DNA of 64,000 bases from Umbilicaria muhlenbergii (lineage: Eukaryota; Ascomycota; Lecanoromycetes; Umbilicariales; Umbilicariaceae): assembly GCA_000611775.1 (NCBI GenBank), contig KK106981.1, positions 1,128,162 to 1,192,161 on the forward strand. Direction: 5' to 3'. The position numbers were made by a program, and so were the translations under genes. Of this stretch, positions 55,201 to 64,000 are shown piece by piece. Numbering within the stretch: position 1 is the stretch's first letter; each line of letters opens with the position of its first letter. The notes under the pieces were generated by a model, which saw nothing but the letters and a program-made list of their open reading frames with translations, made no database searches and was not told the origin of the DNA.

Positions 55201-58200
55201 GCAATCCAACCTCACCTCCCCTGTTTTATTTGACTCCGCCGTACGCAATCTACTGCAAAACCAATCCAACAATGTGTTTCTTGAAATTGGCCCACATTCA
55301 AGTCTGGCGGGCCCCCTCAGGCAGATATGCGCTGACGTTGACTTGAAGTGTGTATATGTTCCAGCAATGCTTCGAAGTAAGAATTCTGCGGAAAGTTTGC
55401 TGTCTGCGTTCGGCCAGCTCTATCAGCAGGGAATCCACTACAACTCTCGGTCTTTGATAGGGGCTGGACGAATTCTGTCGGATCTGCCATTATATCCATG
55501 GGATCACAACGCTTCCTATTGGTACGAAAGTCGTTTATCAAAGGACTGGCGTTTCCGAAAGTACGGGTACCATGGCCTCCTCGGTCTACGGGTCTTAGAA
55601 AGCACGACTTCCGAACCTTGCTGGAGGAATGTCTTAGCTCTTGAGGATGAGTCATGGCTGTATGATCACAAGATTAGGGATGACATTGTGTTTCCCTTTG
55701 CTGGATATGTCGCTATGGCTGGTGAAGCTGTTCGACAAGTGACGGGAGTTGAGACAAGGTATAACCTGAGACATGTGATTGTCCACTCGGCATTGGTGCT
55801 CACAGACTCAAAGCCTGTCGAAATGATCACAGTCCTTCGTCCTCATCAACTAACAGACTCGATGGATTCGGAATGGTTTGATTTTACCATATCAACAAAT
55901 TCGGGCGCAACTTGGATAAAGAACTGTTCGGGCCTAGTCAAGTCCAGCCAAAAAAATATTGCAACGTCCGGGCACTTGATGCAGTATCCTCGCGTAGTCA
56001 ATCCCTCGCAATGGTACAAAGCTATGACAGAGATTGGCTTCAATTACGGACCTGAATTTTCCGGGCTCACTAGGATCACTTCATCTACAACCGAGCATCT
56101 TGCTATGGGGAACATCGAGAATCCTTATCAATCAGCACCGTACTTATTTCACCCCACGGCAATAGATGCTTGCTTGCAGCTTCTCCTCGTCGCTATGTCC
56201 AAGGGTATTGGCCGCAATTTTGGACATGTAGCGGTTCCTACGAGGATTGAAGAGATCGAAATTGCTCGCAGTGCTGCGAAGATGAGCGCTAAAGCGGGAA
56301 AGTTGACCATGACGGAAGACCCAGGCATCGATTGCGTTGCAGATGGCCAGACCTGCCTTCGTCTCCGTGGTGTCCACTTGACACCTATGGACGACGAAGG
56401 GTATGCGGACTCAGCAGGGGATCGGCACGCGGCGGCACGATTGGAATGGTACCCAGACTTCGATTTCATGGATGCCGCTCCGTTATTCAAACCTCCGGAG
56501 TCTAATGTTGAAGAGACAGTGCTCCAAGAAGAGATGACTTTACTCTGCATGATTGACTCCGCTGAGCGCCTTCAAGGACTCAAAACCGAGCAATGGCATT
56601 TCTTGAAATTTCGAGAGTGGCTTCAAAAGCAAGTTCAACGTGCTATAGATGGGTCCTATCCAGTACTGCAGAACACTCATGCTTTACTCAAAGCACCCCG
56701 CTCTGATCGCCTCGCGCTTATCAAAGAGCGGTTTACGCGACTTTCTTCAATGGGCTCCAAAGCCTCAGTGGCAACCGCAATAATGCGCATATGGGACAAA
56801 TGTGAAGCGCTTTTCACTGGCGAGGCGGACACCCTTGATATCCTTATGCGGGGTGATATCTTGACGAAGATCTATGATGCTGTCAGCTTTGGGCATGGGG
56901 ACTTTGTGCGAATGCTGTCTGTTGCAAAGCCAAACTTTCGGGTACTCGAGGTCGGTGCAGGCACTGGAGGAACAACGGCCTCCATTCTCCATGACATTAT
57001 CGACAAGGGAGGATACCCTTTATATTCATTGTACACTTTTACCGACATCTCCGCTGGGTTCTTTCCTCAAGCAAAAGAACGATTCTCATACGCTTCAAAC
57101 ATGGACTACAAGGTATTTGACATTTCTCAAGACCCTTTCAAGCAAGGCTTCGAAGCCGAAACATACGACCTCATTCTCGCCCCCAACGTCATCCATGCCA
57201 CGCCATCCTTAAAGGCAACTTTACGTAACCTCAGACCTTTACTGCGCCCTCATGGACACCTAGTGCTTACGGAGCTCTCTGCAGTTGTTCGGACGCCCAA
57301 TTATATATTCGGCAACTTCTCTGGATGGTGGCTTGGTGAAGGAGATGGCCGGCCAGACGAGCCATATGTCGCTGTCAGTCGCTGGGACTCGGAGCTTAAA
57401 GCTGCAAATTTCACAGGTGTCGACACAGTAGTCTACGATGCCCAAGAGCCATATCAATACTGCGCGGCGATTGTCACGCAGCCATGTCTAACGGTTGCTC
57501 CTGTTCCCTCGGCGAACAAGGCAGTCACAATCCTTTGCGACCAACCAGATAGTGAAATTGTCCTTAAGCTGGTAGCAGAGGTTACATCCTTGGGAATTGA
57601 CTATTCAGTTTGCACTTTCGGGCAGCCGCTGCAGCAAGGCCAAAAGATAATATCTACACTCGACTTGGAGTCGCACTTCTTTGAAAACATTACAGAAGAG
57701 AGATTGAATTGTTTCCAAGAGGTCATCCGCTCACAGGATATCCAAACGATCCTCTGGCTCACTTCACCGTCTCAAATTCGTTGTTCGGATCCTCGCGCCG
57801 CACAAGCAATCGGGTTGGCCAGGACCGTTCGCTCTGAGTTGGCCATATCATTCGTGACGCTTGAGATCGATGCAGCGGAGACGATATTCGGCCAACTAAT
57901 TATGAAAGTCTTTGGCAAGATCAGTAGTCGACAAGACAGCGAAGGCCTAGCTCCGGACATGGAATATGCCGTGGACAATAGTGTGATCAAGATTGGAAGA
58001 TATCATCCCTTTTCGCTTCAGAGGGAACGGGGTGAGAAAAGCACCACTGAAGCAGCAAGCGCCATGACTCTCGAGATCACGAAGCCTGGTCTAGTCGAGA
58101 CTCTTCAATGGACCGAGAAGCACCTGCCACCCATTATTGGGAGAGACGAGGTTGAGATTGAGACTCGAGCTGTTGGGTTGAACTTCAGGGTATGTTCATG

Positions 58201-60617
58201 GAACTATCTTTCTCCAAGCTATACGGTATTTAACATCTGCAGGACGTTCTTCTTGCAATGGGCATTTTGAGATATGGTGTTGAGGGGGTGCCTCTTGGCA
58301 TCGACACAACTGGTATCATTCGAAGAGTTGGGTCGAATGTCCGCAATGTTGCAGTAGGCGACAGAGTCTTTGGTCTTGCCCCGTACGGGTCTATCACCAC
58401 AAACTTGTTCCTTCCAGCCTCACTGGCTGTCAAAGTTCCGAACAGCTTGACCTTCGACGATGCCGCTACGATGCCTTGTTGTTTCGCGACCGCAATCTAC
58501 TCGTTGATTGATATTGGCAACTTAGAGGAGACTCAGGTAATATGCAATTCCATCCCCGCTCCTCTTCGGCTTTCCCGGGCTCTTTGGCCAAGGTCTGTTT
58601 ATCTCTCAATATGAGCTGACGTGCATTTCAAATAGAGCGTCCTTATCCATTCAGCTGCTGGTGGAGTTGGTTTCGCTGCCATACAAATCTGTAAGATGAT
58701 TGGGGCAGAAGTATGTGTGCTGCGACGCTGTACAAACAGTTTCTTTCCTCTGACTCTTATCAGGTCTATGCTACGGTTGGTAACGAAGAAAAAGCGGAAC
58801 ACCTTATGAAAACATTTGGCATACAGAGAGATCACATCTTCTACTCGCGGGACGAGTCATTCCTTTCTGATGTGATGCGTGCAACAAAAGGCCGTGGGGT
58901 CGACCTTGTTCTTAATTCGCTATCAGGAGAGCTTCTCCACGCATCATGGAAGTGCGTTGCTGAGTTTGGCAAGCTAGTCGAGCTTGGTAAACGCGATATT
59001 GTAGGGTTCGGCAAACTCGAAATGGATATCTTTGAAGCAAATCGATCCTATTGTTGCGTGGACATAGCACATTTGGTCCGAGACAAACCAGAGAGGATAG
59101 GACGGTAAGTCCAAGCCCTGTGAATTGTGGCTCACTGTGAGCGAAACTCCGCTGATCTTCTGCTTTAGAATACTGAAAAAATGTATGGAGCTATATCAAC
59201 AAGGTCATATCACACCTATCCGGCCTCTTACCACCTACCAAGCACATGAAGCAGAGGAGAGCTTCCGATGTCTTCAGAATGCCGATCACCTCGGAAAAGT
59301 TGTCTTGAGAATAGGCGAAGATATTTCGAAGATCTCAAGTTTTAGACCCGCCGCTTCTCTTGCTTTGGATCGTGAAGCCGCTTACCTTCTAGCCGGAGGC
59401 CTTGGGGGCCTTGGCAGATCCATCGCTACCTGGATGGTTGAGCGTGGAGCACGTTGTCTCATTTTCCTCTCTCGAAGTGCAGGTTTGAACGACAAAGACC
59501 AAGCCTTCTTCGCTGAATTGGAGAGCATGGGATGCACAGTCTCCGCTGTCGCTGGTAAAACGCAAATTGCAGGAGACGTGGCAAAAGCGGTATCCTCGTC
59601 CACAAAGCCAATCAAAGGCGTGGTGCAGCTTGCAATGGTTCTGAGGGTATATTTGGAGTTCATATTCTCTGAAAGACATGGTACTAATAAGAGGTATAGG
59701 ATAAGCCAATTGTCAACATCAGCCACGCGGAATGGACAACTGCGATTGAGCCAAAGGTAGATGGGACTTGGAACCTTCATAATCTTCTCATCAATCATCC
59801 CCTAGACTTTTTCTTCATGTCTAGCTCTACAGTTTCTGTGGTAAACCAGCCGGGACAAGGCAACTACAACGCCGCCAACACATTCCTTGAAGCATTCTGC
59901 CAGTACCGGCACAGCCTCGGGCTGCCCGCATCTGTGCTCAACATTTGTCCTATTGATGGAGTAGGCTTCGTCGCAGAGAATCCTACGGCTCGGAAGAATC
60001 TGAAAGCACAAGGCCACTATTTTCTTCGCGAGCAAGATTTCCTCGACTATTTTGAAGTTTCTATCTTAAACTCCAAGCAGCCGGCGAGCACCGAGAACCG
60101 AGGTGTGCTACAGCCTGACTTGGCTTCTACATGGGAGAACGCCGGTCAAATAGTCATGGGACTACGCTCTGAAGTACACCTCGACGACCCTAACAATCGC
60201 GCCCACTGGCGTCGCGATCGCCGCATGGGTGTTTATCACAATATTCACAACGCAAACGTTGCAGACCACTCTGCCAAGGGCAGCGACCTCGAGACTTTCC
60301 TCTCCCGCGCCACAGAAGATCCTGAAATGCTCGAACAGAGCGCCAGTGTTGGAATCCTTGCTCGGCAGATTGGACTGAAAGTGTTCAGCCTCATGCTGAG
60401 GAACGAAGAAGATATGGATGTATCTATGACTTTGAGTGCAGTTGGGGTGGATTCACTTATGGCTATCGAGCTAAGGAGATGGTGGAAGCAGGCATTTGGG
60501 TTGGAGATGAGCGTCTTGGAGATTATGGGATTGGGCACAATTCAGGAGTTGGGGAAGACAGCGGCTGAACGACTGAAGGTGAAGCTTGGTGCTAGCGAGA
60601 GCCGGGCCACATCATAA
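52255..60617 (+). CDS. Highly reducing type I polyketide synthase (KS-AT-DH-CMeT-ER-KR-ACP)
   Basis: Thirteen exons: 52255-52964, 53023-53443, 53504-53593, 53641-53764, 53817-53929, 54014-54461, 54549-54995, 55047-58189, 58243-58536, 58636-58710, 58761-59104, 59169-59646, 59700-60617; 2534 residues. KS: Cys in KTGCSASL (about 245), His in [11 protein letters not shown] and [19 protein letters not shown] and active Ser in GHSSGEIA (about 680). [16 protein letters not shown] (His about 988) and [10 protein letters not shown]. Methyltransferase: [12 protein letters not shown] (about 1416), intact. [13 protein letters not shown] (about 1931). [14 protein letters not shown] (about 2143) and Tyr in [11 protein letters not shown]: Ser in [10 protein letters not shown] (about 2479). 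No thioesterase or reductase domain follows, so release needs another enzyme. The product should be a reduced, possibly C-methylated chain. An Asn/Gly-rich repeat ([15 protein letters not shown]) precedes the KS. Confidence 0.97.
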
Positions 60618-61502
60618 ATGATCGTTTAGGCTTTGCGGATAGGAAAATATATGTCCAGTGTTCTAAACCACCCCCCAAGGGTTCTGGTGGGGGTGGGGGG
60701 AGTTGGGGTTCAGAACACTGTTCGTCACCAACTTTCATGTTCTGGCATGCGTAAGGGATGCCCCACCTATTTCCCGGGTCAACTTGACTGCTTCATCTCA
60801 GATTGTCAGTCTCAAAGTGCGCTATTGATCTCTTCCCCCCGCGCCTCAGGAGATGGTAGGGTAATTGCACTGCAGACATTTATGATGAGAGCATAGTATT
60901 TGGGTTGAGTGCTGCATGTCAAGCCTTGATCTACTCTGTACATGATGACTTCCGCCTTCTGAGTCCCCACGGGAAATGACAAATCTCTTGGCTCTGCCAA
61001 GGGCGCTCGGGACTATGCTGATAAAAGCTGTCAATCATGAGAATCCGCTTGATCATGATGACCTCTCAGGCTTACAAAAGAGGTTCTTGCTGCTGACTTG
61101 AGGATTCCTCATAATTGTTCATCAGGAGGTACAGGACGCATAGAGTGCACATGAAATGTGCATAACAGAACAAAGTAAGTAGCAGACTGTGCCTCAAATG
61201 ATGTGTCAGAATCAGCTGTTAAAGAATGTGTTGTCTGACTGAAATCTTAAGTCAAGAGGCAAGTCATGCAAGGTGAAAGAGCTTTCAAAAGAAGGTTACA
61301 GCTATAGTCTGATAAGATGAGAGGCCAGTCTGAGCACAGATTTAAGAGAGCATATGAGGATGTCACAGTGAATTGAGAATCTCAACGTCTGATTGCTGAA
61401 TGTGAAACAGAGGAATGACGAAATGTGAGAATCATTGATGATAGTTGATGAAAGTGAGGAGTCATAAGCTGCTCATTGACACGCACTAGAGCACAAATTG
61501 GG
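60618..61502. other. Intergenic after the polyketide synthase
   Basis: About 0.9 kb with no supported gene. It contains the G-rich inverted repeat described separately. Confidence 0.4.
60655..60722. repeat. Imperfect inverted repeat with four G runs
   Basis: The outer arms are CAGTGTTCT and AGAACACTG, and the inner part carries C-rich then G-rich sequence, so the strand can fold on itself. The plus strand has four G runs (GGG, GGGGG, GGGGGG, GGGG) with loops of about 7, 1 and 4 bases, which fits the G-quadruplex rule. It starts about 38 bases after the synthase stop codon and so lies within its expected 3' UTR. Confidence 0.6.
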
Positions 61503-63528
61503 TATAGCTAGATGAGATGAAGGAGTTGAGAGCTAGCAGCTGCAGTACACTGCAGTTTCCCTGGCAACTCATTCAGCTTGATGGCAATGCGATCACGTTT
61601 TGTTTTTTTGTCTGCCAATTGTTTGCTGAAATGATCAAATCCAGCCTCCTTTGACTGAATTTCGTGTCGGAGCTTATTCAGTTTCATCATGCAACATTCA
61701 AATATCTCCTTCAGCGAGGTCAGCACAGTAGTGAAGGCTCTTCAGGAGTCAAGTATCCTTTCAAGCTGTTCTTTAATCGGCGCAATGAGGCCTTCAGTCT
61801 GAAGGGGGGAGGTAGGTGAGCTGTAGGTGTTGATGATCACAGCATTCAACTCATAGATCTTTTTGACTTCGTTGAGGTCAACTTCACAGGACACGAGCTC
61901 TGTGCGTTTTGAGTTCAGCTCAAAAGCCAGCTTGCTATGCTTCTTATGAGAGGAGGCAATCCGAACCCCTGAGGATGTATAGCTTTGCGCTGAAGTACTC
62001 CCTTCACGATTTGAGCCTTTTGAGTGACTTGGCTAGCGCTTTGCTGGTAGTTGAAATTCCTTCCAGATCGTTGTCTATTGCTGAGAGATTATTGATGCTA
62101 GATACACCTTCACTCAGTCTGCTGTCACTGCTATAATCACGTCCATCCTCCCTGTTGCTATTAATGCCGTCGTCAACATTCTGCACTGCTTGCTCTTGAA
62201 GAATCTCTTCCTGCCCCGCTAGTAGATCGTTGATATTATCTGAGGCGTCTTTGCTACGGTCCTTCTAATCGTGAGTTTGATAGCCACTGGACCGGCGGTC
62301 TTCGGAAGGTTAACTGAGGCCGGAGGCTTCACGGCAAGTGATCTTGTCACCGCCGTTGAATCTCATCAATTGCTCCCCGCTATACGTCAAACACGCTCTC
62401 ATTGCGCCGTCACCATTCGCGCAGGAGGGAATACTCAGTGGGTGAAGGTAGGATTTCTGAAGAAGCCGTGCTTGAGTGAGACTGAGGATAATATCACATC
62501 CTATTGTGATTGGGACTGAGCATGCTCATATAGACCGGCGTATTTTGTCGCTGTATGTATGACGCACGGCCGCGAAGTTCAGCTGAGGAGGAAATTCTCA
62601 TGCCAGATCAGGTGAGCTGCCGTCCATGCAACATTCACCACAACTGGAGTCATTGTTCTGTGTCGGATGGTGCACGTCTTGCACATACTACCACGCACAA
62701 CCGCGAAGCGCAACATCGGTGGTGCAACCCCAGTTCATCAGGCTGTCAATTAGCTGTGTGCTGTCCTCATATACTCAATCCGGCTCGTGCGATTGGCCGG
62801 GTCGTAGCGCCGAATCAGCCGCTCATCGATTTTAGCCACACAGAGCGTCCAGTGCTCCAGATATGATGACTTGTTAGAATGGTGAAGAGGGAATATGAGT
62901 AACATCTTGCCGTGGAGATTTGAGGGGTTCTGGCTGCTGTTCAATTGCTGCGAAATCCATGCTCTGTCCCCACCCGCGTACAGGGCGGAAAAAGCTTTGC
63001 ATCATTTGAGCAAGTCTGTCAGATGAATAACGCTATCAATTGCGTCCTTAGTCAGATCTTGTCCGGGTTATAAAGCTGTAAGTACGTGGTTCTTATTAAG
63101 CGTTCCAGCTCGAAGTAGTAACACCCGGCGTAGTGTCTCAGGATTGAATCCGTGAATTCAATGAACGGCCTGTATCACAGTTAGCTCTCAGCTTTTTACT
63201 GATCTCCAGGGAAAGGTCCAGGGAAAGCATACTGTTTAGACGGGTGGTGGCACACCGCCAATAAAGCAGCAGTCCATAGTCACCGACTTGCAATCCGCTA
63301 TCATGCGATCTTTCTTCGAGAGGATGTCTCGTGTCATGGTTAGAACGTTGATCATCTTAGCTAACACTTCTCTCCACGTTGGTTGATTGAATTTGGAACC
63401 CGGAAGTACTTACCGTCGACAGCCTCTTCATCGATCGATGGGGCTTCTGCCCATACGTCACCTTCTCCATGGTCAGCTAGCGATGGCTCATCCTCGTGAT
63501 GTCGAGAAGCTTCTACAGTAAAATTCAT
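61503..63528 (-). pseudogene. Decayed Ulp1-like cysteine protease gene with a coiled-coil tail
   Basis: Read on the minus strand. It begins with a plausible exon 63528-63412 (MNFTVEASRHHEDEPSLADH) ending at a GTAAGT donor, then KMINVLTMTRDILSKKDRM, PFIEFTDSILRHYAGCYYF and, near 62990-62750, FPLHHSNKSSYLEHWTLCVA with YDPANRT: the catalytic His region of Ulp1/C48 SUMO-type proteases. NNDSSCGECCMDG near 62600 matches the catalytic Cys region. Downstream (62264-61503) come helical stretches such as SKRTELVSCEVDLNEVKKIY and KKTKRDRIAIKLNEL. In-frame TGA codons at 63004-63002 and 61744-61742 stand where CGA would fit, a TAG interrupts before the Cys motif, and the frame changes near 62750 and 62020. 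Probably dead. Fungi often carry such genes in many copies, some carried by DNA transposons. Confidence 0.65.
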
Positions 63529-63618
63529 TATAATGAAGCTCCTCTGAAAAACAAATAAGTGGCTCCACATCTAAAATGTAAAAATATATGATGCTCTCCA
63601 TCTGGGAATCGAGCCCAG

Positions 63619-63672
63619 CTGCGATAATGTTAGAGTGTACTCCAGGAAGCAAGGTTTTCTAAGAATCCTTAC
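63619..63672 (-). other. Spliceosomal-type intron 2 in the second tRNA gene
   Basis: 54-nt insertion between the variable loop and the T stem. Starts GTAAGG, has CACTCTAACATT near the end, and ends GCAG. Removal is needed to bring the T arm next to the anticodon arm. Splicing inferred. Confidence 0.7.
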
Positions 63673-63705
63673 GTCTCCCGCGCTTGACTTGATCTAACAA
63701 GCGGA

Positions 63706-63757
63706 CTTGAAGCAGTTAGTATCAGATCTTTCAGCAGGAGGGGAGAAATAAGCTTAC
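63706..63757 (-). other. Spliceosomal-type intron 1 in the second tRNA gene
   Basis: 52-nt insertion between tRNA positions 26 and 27, the same site as in the tRNA-Met gene. Starts GTAAGC, has GATACTAACTGC with the box ending about 9 bases before the end, and ends CAAG. Splicing inferred. Confidence 0.7.
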
Positions 63758-63783
63758 AATCATGACCACTAGACCAACGAAGA

Positions 63784-64000
63784 CAGTGCTAAGATGTCAA
63801 AAAGATTTGATGCAATGACACGTGATGAAAAACTTAGCGCATCAAATATACCTTCTGCAGTGCTTGAGTAAAAACACCACAGTGTGAGAATTATTTGAGC
63901 AAGTTTGGTGGCGTATTGATCGTCGGTCAGCCGCCGTCGTCTCCAACCTCCTTGCCAGCAGCACCATGCAAAGAGACAATGTATAAGATGTTCCGAATCA
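63784..64000. other. Right edge, nothing recognised
   Basis: About 210 bases upstream of the tRNA gene to the end of the window. No supported feature. Confidence 0.4.

Larger units (their letters stand above)
63594..63783 (-). tRNA. tRNA with two spliceosomal-type introns, anticodon GTT by position, Asp-like body
   Basis: Pieces 63783-63758, 63705-63673 and 63618-63594. The acceptor pairs TCTTCGT with ATGGAGA, the D arm is GTCT-AGTGGTCA-TGAT, the anticodon stem is TCCGC/GCGGG, the variable loop AGAC, the T stem CTGGG/CCCAG around CTCGATT, the discriminator G. Insert one (52 nt) falls between positions 26 and 27; insert two (54 nt) between the variable loop and T stem. Both start GTAAG, carry a CTAAC box and end AG. 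If a 12-nt anticodon-loop intron (GATCAAGTCAAG) is also removed after position 37, the tRNA is 72 nt with anticodon GTT (Asn). The body is closer to what I recall of fungal tRNA-Asp (GTC), so identity is open. T-rich sequence follows the 3' end. Confidence 0.75.

Noticed and set aside
1-64000. CRISPR arrays, rRNA genes, LTR or other virus-like elements
   Set aside because: No regularly spaced repeats, no rRNA-like sequence and no reverse transcriptase, integrase or capsid-like frames were recognised.

Overview
This window looks like nuclear DNA of a filamentous ascomycete (Pezizomycotina). Genes lie on both strands, most are split by short introns of about 45-80 bases with GT...CTAAC...AG signals, and the gene set is typical: a highly reducing polyketide synthase, a Zn2Cys6 regulator, an RTA1-like protein, a fungal copper amine oxidase and a Ser/Thr-rich wall protein. 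A class such as Dothideomycetes is plausible but cannot be proved from the sequence. No LTR element or other virus-like coding region was recognised. A run of 439 N (29349-29787) marks an assembly gap.

Layout. 0-6 kb: the 5' part of a sugar-phosphate cyclase (DDGS/EEVS type) on the minus strand, divergent from a catechol-type O-methyltransferase, a pair that would fit mycosporine synthesis; then a Gfo/Idh/MocA oxidoreductase. 5.8-7.3 kb: a decayed gene with an internal duplication. 8-13.4 kb: ARB1 (ABCF ATPase), an HPP membrane protein and a class I methyltransferase. 13.6 kb: a tRNA-Met gene. 16.9-19.2 kb: copper amine oxidase. 20.6-28 kb: housekeeping genes (CAF1 deadenylase, complex I B12 subunit, WDR70, NIPA-like transporter). 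29 kb: a wall protein cut by the gap. 31-36 kb: a promethin-like lipid-droplet protein and a long coiled-coil protein. 37-60.6 kb: an accessory region with Zn2Cys6 factor, RTA1-like protein, secreted GMC oxidoreductase, Myb factor, short-chain dehydrogenase, a Mutator-like MITE, a 2-oxoglutarate oxygenase and a 13-exon HR-PKS. The oxygenase, dehydrogenase and perhaps the GMC enzyme are candidate tailoring enzymes for the polyketide. 61.5-63.8 kb: a decayed Ulp1-protease-like gene and a second tRNA gene.

The most unusual signal is in the two tRNA genes. Each folds into a normal 72-74 nt tRNA only after removal of an insertion between positions 26 and 27 of the tRNA. These insertions are 55 and 52 nt long and look like spliceosomal introns (GT start, ACTAAC branch-like box, AG end). 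The second tRNA has another such insertion in the variable/T-arm junction. The normal fungal anticodon-loop intron (37/38) is also present in the tRNA-Met gene and probably in the other. If confirmed, this means Pol III tRNA precursors in this fungus carry mRNA-type introns.

Exon joins were made by eye using splice consensus, frame and family knowledge; they are predictions without transcript support.
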